From CBDTYW01 sp965364735 (GTDB lineage Bacteria > Actinomycetota > Nitriliruptoria > Nitriliruptorales > Nitriliruptoraceae): a DNA stretch of 24,017 nucleotides. This document shows, one piece after another, positions 18,081 to 24,017 of this stretch. Numbering within the stretch: the stretch's first letter is position 1; the number at the start of each line of letters is the position of its first letter. Under the pieces are notes generated by a model, which did no database searches, was not told the DNA's origin, and was given only the letters and a program-made list of their open reading frames with translations. The position numbers were made by a program, and so were the translations under genes. Location: contig CBDTYW010000020.1 of NCBI GenBank assembly GCA_965364735.1, forward strand, positions 1 through 24,017. The letters are read 5' to 3'.

Positions 18081-20189
18081 TCAACCGAGGTGGAGGCGCA
18101 CCTGCGCGGCTGCGGAGTCCTGGTTGATCCCGTCCACCGCCCTCGCGATCACGCGATACCGGCCGGCCGGCAGCGTGAGCGCCAGCTTCCAGGTCGACGC
18201 GATCTCGCCAGGGCGATCCATGGTCGCGACGAGGGGCTGCCAGTCACCCCAGGAGCCGTCGGGCCGCAGCCAGTCACCGGTCTTGCGGTCACGGATCGAG
18301 ACGATCACCTGGGACAGCTCGAGGTCGTCGCTCGCGATGCCCGACAGCACGATCTCACCGGCCCGGGCACGAGCGCGGTCCTCGTGGGAGGTGATGTCGA
18401 CCACCGGGGCGGCCGCGTCGACGGGGCGCTCGTCCGGCGTCGGGGTCGGGTCAGGGCCCGGACCATCGTTCGGCGTCGCGTTGGGTTCCACGACGTCGAA
18501 GCGGCTGGCGACGACGTCGGACTGGTTGCCGCCACCATCACGCACCCGGGTCCGGATCCGGTACGAACCCGGCGCGAGGTCGACCTCGTGCTCCCAGCCG
18601 GTCGTGGCCTGACCGGGCTCATCGATGAGCGCCTGCATCTGCACGTAGGCCCCGAACGTGCCGTCCCCCTGCAGCCACGTCCCGGTGGCGGCGTCCTGGA
18701 CCGCGACGAGCACCCCGGTGATCTTGCGGTCATCCGAAGCCTGACCACGGATGATCGTCCGGCCCGGCTCGACCACGGCTCCCGCGGTGGGGAGGATCTG
18801 AGACCCGGTCGGCATCGTCGTGTCCGGCGAGCTCTGCGGGGCGGACCGGTCGTCGAAGAGCCCCGAGCGGCCGATGGTGCGACCGTCGATGATGTCGCGG
18901 TCGTGGCCGAGGAGCAGGCCGTCGTCGATGACCTCGAGGCCGTAGACGGCGACGTAGGCGTTGGTGCCCGGGTTCCAGTCCAGCGTCTTCCCCGTGGCCG
19001 GGTCCAGCGCGCCGACCTGTGCCCGCGGCGTCACCTGGTCACCGAGGATCGTCCAGCCACAGTCCGTGCCACCGTCGCGGGTGCAGGAGTGGTTCGTGTC
19101 CTTGCCGCCGGGGTACGGGTCCGGGGACCCGGGTGCCTCCTGAGCGTAGAAGTGCCCACCGGTGTAGACCGCGGTCTCGCTGATCCCGACAGAGAACACG
19201 GAATCGAAGTGGCGCGAGATCCAGTCCTGCTCGACCTCGCCGTCGCTGACCGGGAAGCGCACGGCAACGTCGCACACGGGTGGACGGTCACCACCCTGCG
19301 AGACCACGACGAAGTAGGTGCCGTCCGGCGAGATCTCGCCGTCCTTCCAGCGGATCTTGCCACCGCAGGCGTTCTGTTCGAGCAGGGTCGAACGCCAGCC
19401 GGTCAGCGTCGCGGTGGGCCCGCTCACGTCGACCATCGCGACGCCGGGGCGTGAGACCCCGTCGACGAAAAGGCCGGCATGCACGACGAGGAGCCGTGAC
19501 ATGTCCGGGGTGAGGTCGAGCGCACGGACGGAGCGGGAGCTGCGGCCACCGTCGACGGTGATCGGGAGCTCGAAGCCGGTGTCGAGCGCGCCCGTGTCCG
19601 CGTGGACGGCCGCGATCTGGTCACGGTCGACGCCGTTGACCTCGAGGAACGAGCCACCGACGTAGACCGTCCCGTTGCCGACAGCGAGGCCGTCGACCAT
19701 GGCGCTGACGTTCGCGTGGAACGTCGGATCGACCTCGCCGGAGCCGTCGAGCAGCGCCAAGCGCTCACGGATCACCCCGTCGATGTTGGTGAACGTCCCG
19801 CCGATGTAGACGGCCGTGCCATCCTCGCTGGCCTCGACCTCGAAGACGTCGCCGTTGAGCGACGGGAGGAAGTCGGTCCGGAGCGCACCGGTCGAGCGCG
19901 AGTAGGCGGCCACTCCGCGCTGGTCGCGGGTGGTGCCGGTCGCGACGTCGTAGACGCGGGTGAAGGTTCCGCCGACGACGATCGTGTCGCCGATCTGGGC
20001 GAAGTCGAAGACCGCCCCGTCGAGGAACTGCGGCGTGTCGGTCCGCACGTCCGCGGTGACCGTCGGGCTGGCCTGCGCGAAGGCCGGCACGGCCGGCGCG
20101 ACGAGCCCGGTCAGCGACGTCGCAACGAGGGACGCCGCGAGCGCGGTCCGGGCCACGCGGCGGACGGCAGGAATCGAGGACGGCGTCAT
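18081..20189 (-). CDS. Exported beta-propeller/Ig-like protein, paralog C
   Basis: Secreted protein of 702 residues, paralogous to A and B. The signal peptide covers about residues 1-38 (TALAASLVATSLTGLVAPAVPAFA). The propeller region (about 45-450) has blades such as VVGGTFTRV, YIGGTFTNIDGV and YVGGSFLEVNGV. Cysteines C275, C306, C369 and C377 repeat the 31/63/8 spacing of A and B. Two Ig-like modules (about 460-568 and 595-702) are separated by a Pro/Asp-rich linker (PNDGPGPDPTPTPDERP) not present in A or B. Start is ATG 20189; the frame is open to 20279, but nothing before the ATG looks like protein. The ribosome site is weak (AAGGG about ten bases upstream). It stands 158 bases from B and has its own upstream region rich in CGTGAC boxes, so it is probably transcribed separately. 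Confidence 0.85.
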   Translation of the reverse strand: MTPSSIPAVRRVARTALAASLVATSLTGLVAPAVPAFAQASPTVTADVRTDTPQFLDGAVFDFAQIGDTIVVGGTFTRVYDVATGTTRDQRGVAAYSRSTGALRTDFLPSLNGDVFEVEASEDGTAVYIGGTFTNIDGVIRERLALLDGSGEVDPTFHANVSAMVDGLAVGNGTVYVGGSFLEVNGVDRDQIAAVHADTGALDTGFELPITVDGGRSSRSVRALDLTPDMSRLLVVHAGLFVDGVSRPGVAMVDVSGPTATLTGWRSTLLEQNACGGKIRWKDGEISPDGTYFVVVSQGGDRPPVCDVAVRFPVSDGEVEQDWISRHFDSVFSVGISETAVYTGGHFYAQEAPGSPDPYPGGKDTNHSCTRDGGTDCGWTILGDQVTPRAQVGALDPATGKTLDWNPGTNAYVAVYGLEVIDDGLLLGHDRDIIDGRTIGRSGLFDDRSAPQSSPDTTMPTGSQILPTAGAVVEPGRTIIRGQASDDRKITGVLVAVQDAATGTWLQGDGTFGAYVQMQALIDEPGQATTGWEHEVDLAPGSYRIRTRVRDGGGNQSDVVASRFDVVEPNATPNDGPGPDPTPTPDERPVDAAAPVVDITSHEDRARARAGEIVLSGIASDDLELSQVIVSIRDRKTGDWLRPDGSWGDWQPLVATMDRPGEIASTWKLALTLPAGRYRVIARAVDGINQDSAAAQVRLHLG
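18084..18812 (-). repeat. Two Ig-like modules in paralog C
   Basis: Modules at about 18485-18812 and 18084-18407 with cores WLQGDGTF and WLRPDGSW. A linker of about 25 codons separates them. Confidence 0.65.
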
Positions 20190-20287
20190 GTGGACGGACC
20201 CTTGGACGAGATCGACATCCCGTCGTGATCGCGGGCCATCGCACGAAGGCCGGTCACGAGGAGACGTCAGACGCCCCACGGGAAGTG

Positions 20288-20339
20288 GTCACGCGAACAG
20301 CGTGACACCTCTTCAGTGTCGGCGTGACCTGTCCGTGAC
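20288..20339. promoter_or_regulatory. Phased CGTGAC boxes upstream of paralog C
   Basis: CGTGAC begins at 20301, 20323 and 20334, spaced 22 and 11 bases, i.e. two and one DNA turns. GTCACGC at 20288-20294 forms an inverted repeat with GCGTGAC at 20300-20306 across five bases. Read on the minus strand, the last two boxes are GTCAC-6 bases-GTCAC. That is the direct-repeat geometry bound by OmpR-family regulators such as actinobacterial GlnR and PhoP. It lies 99-150 bases before the C start. Confidence 0.45.
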
Positions 20340-20349
20340 TTGAACGTCG

Positions 20350-20383
20350 CGCGCCCGGATGCCGCAGGATGCTCACGGGCGCG
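20350..20383 (-). terminator. Possible terminator of the cyclase gene
   Basis: CGCGCCCG (20350-20357) pairs perfectly with CGGGCGCG (20376-20383) across an 18-base loop that contains the cyclase stop codon. The loop is large and no U-tract follows, so this is tentative. Confidence 0.25.
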
Positions 20384-21398
20384 TCAGCAGCACCGGTCGG
20401 ACATCCCCGAGCCCGCGCAGACGCGATGCCCCGAGCTTCTTCTGGTGGAAGCCCGTCAGCTGTTCCGCGGTCTCCAGGTCGGTCAGGACCGAGCCGCCCC
20501 GAGCGAGGTCGGTCAGCCGGGCCGCCATGTTGACCGGCGTGCCGAAGTAGTCACCCTCACGCGCGACGATCGGCCCGGTCGTGACCGCGCCGCGCCGGAC
20601 CGCTGCAGCGAGGTCCGCACGGCTGCTCGACACGATCTCGTACACCGCCTGGGCAACCGGGTTGACCTCGCTGCCGATCAGCATCGCGGCGTCGCCGATG
20701 AACTTCGCGATCGTGACGTGCGGCGTCGCCTCGACGATCGCGTGGACGTGGTCCTCGAACTCCCCGAGCACCCCGTCGAGACCTTCGGGATCGATCCTCG
20801 TCGACAGCGACGTGTAGCCGACGAGGTCCACGAACCCGACGGACAGCACCATCACCGCATCGTGTGCGTTGCTGGCCGCCTGTACCGCGGTGTTGTCGAG
20901 GAGATCCTCCATGCCCGCGAGATAGTCCTCGCCGAGGAGCAGCGCGATGGTCGGCATGACCAGGTCGTTCGCGTCGGCGAGCACCTCCATCAGCTCGTCG
21001 TCGGTCGCCCCCGACGCGATGAGGGGGCTCAGCAGGTGACGTCGTGCGAGCACGAGGTCCGACGTCATCACCTGGAAGAGCGCTCGAGTTCGGACCCGCG
21101 TCGCACGGATGACGACATCCTCGGGGAGGAACGCGAGGAGCTTCGAGATCTTGCGGAGGTACTCGACGTCACGCTCACCGAACACCGTGCGGTCGAGCCC
21201 ACGGGCGAAGATGATCCGCCGCGTGGTGACGACCGACAGCCCGGCTCGCTGGGAGAGCTCGACGAGCGAGTACGGACGGTCCTCGGAGAGCTGCTCGCGG
21301 AGCAGCCCGACCGGCCGGTCGAAGTCCGTTGCGACGAGCCGGACCTCCAGCGCGTCACCGACGGGGACCCCGCGCCGTTCCTCGGCGGGATCGCTCAC
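20373..21398 (-). CDS. Class III adenylate cyclase with N-terminal regulatory domain
   Basis: Cytoplasmic nucleotide cyclase of 341 residues, expected to make cAMP from ATP. The catalytic domain (about 183-341) keeps every key residue: metal-binding D191 (FVDLVGYTS) and D236 (KFIGDAAM), adenine-selecting K232 and D283 (GDYFG), and transition-state N290 and R294 (VNMAAR). The lysine/aspartate pair favours ATP over GTP. The N-terminal part (about 40-180) includes a MerR-like helix-turn-helix segment (YSLVELSQRAGLSVVTTRRI) and a helical region like the regulatory half of mycobacterial Rv1264. No membrane helix is predicted. Start is GTG 21398 with AAGGG eight bases upstream. It lies 56 bases after the thioredoxin gene on the same strand and upstream of paralog C, from which it is split by the CGTGAC region. 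No cAMP-receptor gene is in the window. Confidence 0.88.
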   Translation of the reverse strand: MSDPAEERRGVPVGDALEVRLVATDFDRPVGLLREQLSEDRPYSLVELSQRAGLSVVTTRRIIFARGLDRTVFGERDVEYLRKISKLLAFLPEDVVIRATRVRTRALFQVMTSDLVLARRHLLSPLIASGATDDELMEVLADANDLVMPTIALLLGEDYLAGMEDLLDNTAVQAASNAHDAVMVLSVGFVDLVGYTSLSTRIDPEGLDGVLGEFEDHVHAIVEATPHVTIAKFIGDAAMLIGSEVNPVAQAVYEIVSSSRADLAAAVRRGAVTTGPIVAREGDYFGTPVNMAARLTDLARGGSVLTDLETAEQLTGFHQKKLGASRLRGLGDVRPVLLTRP

Positions 21399-21454
21399 GT
21401 CGTGGCCCTTCGCGCAGCCCGGTCACGCCGATCCGCAGACGAGACGGGTCGTGG

Positions 21455-21874
21455 TCAGGCAGTTGCAAGGGTAGCGACGAGGTCGTCGCGCCTCGGGACT
21501 CCGAACGTGCGAGCCACGACGCGTCCCTCGCCGTCCAGGACGAGCAGGGTCGGCACGCGACGCACGTTGTGCTCGTCGGCGAGATCGAGGTGATCGGCGG
21601 CGTCCACATAGGACCACGCGAAGTCGTCGCGCTCGGCCTGGACCTCACCGAGGACCTGCTTGACGGTGACGCACGGGGCGCAGGTCGGCGAGCCGAACAG
21701 CACGGCGCGTGGGGCGCCGTGCGACGGGTCGAGCCCGAGGCGACGCTGACCGGCGTGATCGATCGCGCCGTCGCTGACGATGACGCGGCCGTCGCGGCGC
21801 TGGATCAGCCGCCCGACCGCTGCGGTGACGAGCAGGAGCAGCGCGACGAACGCGAAGCGTGTGAGGAGGTCCAT
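21455..21874 (-). CDS. Membrane-anchored thioredoxin-like protein
   Basis: Thioredoxin-fold protein of 139 residues. One N-terminal membrane helix (about 6-20, FAFVALLLLVTAAVG) is followed by a positively charged stretch (RLIQRRDGR), then the thioredoxin domain with redox motif CAPC (C65 and C68, in SPTCAPCVTVKQ) and the cis-proline segment RRVPTLLVLDGEGRVV. The positive charges after the helix suggest the domain faces the cytoplasm. The ATG at 21874 shares a base with the upstream stop (TGATG), so it is coupled to the DUF4395 gene, a common actinobacterial pairing. Two genes upstream is APS reductase, an enzyme that needs thioredoxin as electron donor; a dedicated role is inferred. The frame is open to 22063, but that part overlaps the neighbour out of frame and is not coding. 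Confidence 0.85.
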   Translation of the reverse strand: MDLLTRFAFVALLLLVTAAVGRLIQRRDGRVIVSDGAIDHAGQRRLGLDPSHGAPRAVLFGSPTCAPCVTVKQVLGEVQAERDDFAWSYVDAADHLDLADEHNVRRVPTLLVLDGEGRVVARTFGVPRRDDLVATLATA

Positions 21875-22383
21875 CAGCCACCCTTCCGGGCGGTCGTGGC
21901 GCGAGCCCGCGCCATGAGGAGGTAGAGCTCGCATCCGACGCAGAGGCCGGTCGTGGCGAGCAAGGTCGACAGCGCCAGCACGATTCCGACGGCGACCCAG
22001 CCGACCGTCGTCGCACCACCGAGCAGCGCGACGAGGCCGACGCCGGCGACGGCGAGCCCGCACGCCTGGGCGAAGCGGGGCGGCTGCTCGTGCTCGACGG
22101 CGAGCGGGGCGCCGAGATCGAAGCGCTGCTTGACGATCCGGAACAGCAGGCCGTACGGCGAGTACGCGAGCCCGGCGATCGTGGCGATCGCGAACACCGT
22201 GACCTGCCAGGCGACGAGGGCGGTGCCGATCGTCCCCTGGAGGATCAGCGCGGTCGCGAGGACCGCGGTGGTGATCGCCGCGCCGAAGCGCGGACCACGG
22301 ACGTCGATGAGCAGGGAGCCATCAGCGTCGTAGGCGAGCCCCGGGCGCTGGGGCCGCGTGGTGGTGCTCGGGATCGTGGACAT
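21874..22383 (-). CDS. DUF4395 family membrane protein
   Basis: Integral membrane protein of 169 residues of unknown function. After a short N-terminus it has a beta-like segment (AYDADGSLLIDVRGPRFGAA) and about four hydrophobic helices: AAITTAVLATALILQGTIG, ALVAWQVTVFAIATIAGLAY, CGLAVAGVGLVALLGGA and VGWVAVGIVLALSTLLATTG. Family hallmarks are PYGLLFRIVKQRF between helices 2 and 3 and the C-terminal CVGCELYLL with a CxxC pair, suggesting a redox or metal role. The ATG at 22383 has AGGA seven bases upstream and sits eight bases after the cysH stop. Coupling to the thioredoxin downstream fits a membrane thiol-disulfide relay (inference). Confidence 0.85.
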   Translation of the reverse strand: MSTIPSTTTRPQRPGLAYDADGSLLIDVRGPRFGAAITTAVLATALILQGTIGTALVAWQVTVFAIATIAGLAYSPYGLLFRIVKQRFDLGAPLAVEHEQPPRFAQACGLAVAGVGLVALLGGATTVGWVAVGIVLALSTLLATTGLCVGCELYLLMARARATTARKGG

Positions 22384-22391
22384 GGGAGTTC

Positions 22392-23294
22392 CTAGCCGGG
22401 GGTCGAGGTCGAGCGGACGATGGAGCCATCCGACGCGAGGTGGATGCCGCACTCAGTCTTGTCGTCGAAGGTGGCCCAGCGGCCGCTGCGGGGATCATCG
22501 CCATCCGGCACGCGGACCGTGCAGGGCTGGCAGCCGATCGACGGGAAGCCGTCGGCGACCATCGGGTGCACCGGCAGGTCGTGGCGAGCGATGTAGTCGT
22601 TGACGTCCGTTTCCGTCCACGTCGCGAGCGGGGCGACCTTGACGAGCCAGCGGTCTGCGTGGCGACGTGCTTCAACGACGGGCGTGCTGGCGCGCTCCGG
22701 GGTCTGGGAACGTCGTACGCCGGTCGCCCAGCCGTCGAAGTTCGCGAGCATCCGTCGCAGCGGCATCGTCTTGCGGAGCCGGCAGCAGGTGTCCGGGTCC
22801 GTCTGGTAGAGGTCCTCGCCGTAGCGCTGGGCCTGTTGTGCGACCGAGAGCGACGGAGCGACGTCGAGGACCGTGAGCCCGAGCAGCTTCGCGAGGTCAC
22901 GGCGGTACCCGATCGTCTCATCGAAGTGAAAGCCCGTGTCGAGGAAGAGGACCGGCACGTGTGGGGCAACCTCGGACAGCAGGTGCAGCAGCACCGCGGA
23001 CTCGGCGCCGAACGACGACGTCGCGGTGAAGCGCGGGACGACGCCAGCCGCCCAGGCGACGATCTTCTCGGCAGGCTTCCCGTCGAGCTGGGCCGAGGCC
23101 TCCGACGCCATCAGCCGGATGAACGCGCCCTCGTCGTCGCGGTCCTCCGTGGCACCCTCGACTGCGCGGAACCGGTCGTCGGAGCTCGGGAGCTCGCCGA
23201 CGAGCGAGCGCGCGACGGAGTTCGCGACCGCATCGCGGTCGGCCTCGGTGAGCTCGAGCGTGCGCATGAGGGCGCCCTGTCCGGTGCTCGTCAC
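22392..23294 (-). CDS. cysH: Assimilatory adenylylsulfate (APS) reductase
   Basis: Reduces APS to sulfite with electrons from thioredoxin, in assimilatory sulfate reduction. 300 residues. The nucleotide-binding region has TSSFGAESAVLLHLL (residues 92-106). Four cysteines for a [4Fe-4S] cluster are present (C170 and C171 in CCRLRKTMPL; C255 and C258 in GCQPCT), which marks the APS-using type rather than the cluster-free PAPS-using enzyme of E. coli. The catalytic cysteine is C282 in ECGIH. The GTG at 23294 overlaps the stop of the DsrE-like gene as GTGA; ATG at residue 10 is an alternative. The first 60 residues or so are less conserved. The sulfotransferase at 7598-8536 uses PAPS from the same sulfate-activation pathway, but the genes are far apart and the link is only metabolic. 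Confidence 0.92.
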   Translation of the reverse strand: MTSTGQGALMRTLELTEADRDAVANSVARSLVGELPSSDDRFRAVEGATEDRDDEGAFIRLMASEASAQLDGKPAEKIVAWAAGVVPRFTATSSFGAESAVLLHLLSEVAPHVPVLFLDTGFHFDETIGYRRDLAKLLGLTVLDVAPSLSVAQQAQRYGEDLYQTDPDTCCRLRKTMPLRRMLANFDGWATGVRRSQTPERASTPVVEARRHADRWLVKVAPLATWTETDVNDYIARHDLPVHPMVADGFPSIGCQPCTVRVPDGDDPRSGRWATFDDKTECGIHLASDGSIVRSTSTPG

Positions 23295-23674
23295 GCGCAG
23301 CTCAGCGTGACGTCGTGGGTGAGGAGCAGGCCAGCGATGGCAGCGTCGTCGACGGCGTCGATCCCGTCGAGCAGGTCGTTCGGGGCGAGGCCGCGTGAGG
23401 CGAGGTCGCTGGCCGAGGCGAGGACGCGGACGCCGCTCGCGATGAGGCCGGTGAGGTCGGTCAGCGGCTCGGCGGAGGGCACGGCCACCCCGGCAACCGC
23501 AACCGGATGGGTCACGGCGTTGCGGACGGCCAGCTCGACGCCAAAGCCCTTCAGGAGCAGCGTCAGGTCGATGTCGTCGGCGATCGCGTAGGCGTTGACG
23601 TCGAGCGCGGGCACCGCGGTGCGCGCGGCGCCCTGGTTGGCGCCACGCACGATGGAGAGCACGGAGGTCGTCAT
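23291..23674 (-). CDS. DsrE/DsrF-like sulfur-relay family protein
   Basis: Small soluble protein of 127 residues with the alternating strand-helix pattern of DsrE/DsrF/TusD folds: LDVNAYAIADDIDLTLLLKGFGVELAVRNAV, then LIASGVRVLASASDLASRGL and DAVDDAAIAGLLLTHDVTLSCA. Members often carry persulfide sulfur on a cysteine. Here the only cysteine is C126, the penultimate residue, unlike the mid-protein cysteine of DsrE or TusD, so transfer chemistry is uncertain. The ATG at 23674 shares one base with the upstream stop (TGATG), and its stop overlaps the cysH start. The tight coupling to cysH supports a role in sulfur metabolism. Assignment rests on fold-like pattern and context. Confidence 0.65.
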   Translation of the reverse strand: MTTSVLSIVRGANQGAARTAVPALDVNAYAIADDIDLTLLLKGFGVELAVRNAVTHPVAVAGVAVPSAEPLTDLTGLIASGVRVLASASDLASRGLAPNDLLDGIDAVDDAAIAGLLLTHDVTLSCA

Positions 23675-24017
23675 CAGTGACTCACTCCCAGCGCGACGTC
23701 GGCGTCGCGCACGAACCGCCAGAGATCTCCGCCGTCACCCTCGAGCACGCCCGAGACCTGACGTGTCCCCTGACAGGTGGCCTCCGCGCCGGCGCGATCG
23801 ACGACCCAGCTGGCGAGCCCGCCATGGACCCCTGCGCGGAGCAGCGCCTTGACGTGCTCGGCCGTGGGCGGGTCCTCGGGGTGAAGCGGCCCCAGCGCCA
23901 CGCGCACGGGGTAAGTCATCAGGTCGTAGGTATCCGGGTCGATCCGCTCGCGCACTGCCAGGGCACCGAGCGCGTCGCCGACGGCTCGGGCCGCGGCGAC
24001 GACCGCCGGGGAGGGCC
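23674..24017 (-). CDS. 3' part of an unidentified gene in the sulfur operon
   Basis: The frame stays open from the stop at 23676-23674 to the right edge, giving at least 113 residues; the start may lie outside the window. GTG 23955 is an internal candidate, but the residues before it (ARAVGDALGALAVRERIDPD) read as one helix with what follows, so a longer protein is likelier. Visible segments are DTYDLMTYPVRVALGPLHPEDPPTAEHVKAL and a C-terminal GGDLWRFVRDADVALGVSH. One cysteine is present (TCQGTRQ). I do not recognise the family. It is translationally coupled to the DsrE-like gene and heads the visible part of the cysH operon, so a role in sulfur or redox metabolism is suggested only by position. 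Confidence 0.6.
   Translation of the reverse strand, partial: PSPAVVAAARAVGDALGALAVRERIDPDTYDLMTYPVRVALGPLHPEDPPTAEHVKALLRAGVHGGLASWVVDRAGAEATCQGTRQVSGVLEGDGGDLWRFVRDADVALGVSH

Noticed and set aside
20190..20372. CRP-type cAMP receptor site near the cyclase
   Set aside because: GTGAC/GTCAC boxes here are direct repeats or inverted pairs with wrong spacing; none has the TGTGA-N6-TCACA form.

Overview
High-GC DNA in which every gene uses GC-ending codons. TANNNT -10 elements, GTG/TTG starts, a DUF4395-thioredoxin pair and a Rv1264-like class III cyclase point to an actinobacterium (Actinomycetota). I cannot place it lower. No rRNA, tRNA, CRISPR array, transposase or phage gene is visible.

Layout. 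(1) 1-4018: a divergent gene start at the left edge, then full-length cobalamin-dependent methionine synthase metH, probably leaderless, ending in a strongly folded 3' region. (2) 4019-4444: about 400 nt without a gene, holding several CGATCG-centred palindromes. (3) 4445-10809 (+): a tight surface-polysaccharide operon: priming sugar-1-phosphate transferase, GT4 transferase, GT4 transferase, sulfotransferase, UDP-glucuronate 4-epimerase-like enzyme, GT4 transferase. No flippase, polymerase or chain-length gene is present. (4) 10827-13403 (-): a single-pass membrane protein with a cytoplasmic helix-turn-helix and an acidic linker, then ygfZ. (5) 13469-20189 (-): three paralogous exported proteins (called A, B and C here), each a beta-propeller-like domain followed by 2, 3 and 2 Ig-like modules; A and B are coupled by an ATGA overlap. 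(6) 20373-21398 (-): a catalytically complete class III nucleotide cyclase. (7) 21455-24017 (-): a coupled sulfur/redox operon: unidentified partial gene, DsrE-like protein, APS reductase cysH, DUF4395 membrane protein, membrane-anchored thioredoxin.

How it may fit together (inference). Region 3 would build a uronate-containing, possibly sulfated surface glycan, and region 5 would supply disulfide-stabilised proteins to the same surface. The tethered helix-turn-helix protein and the cyclase are candidate regulators. The most unusual items are the three paralogs with identical 31/63/8 cysteine spacing, the tethered helix-turn-helix protein, and helically phased CGTGAC boxes in front of paralog C.
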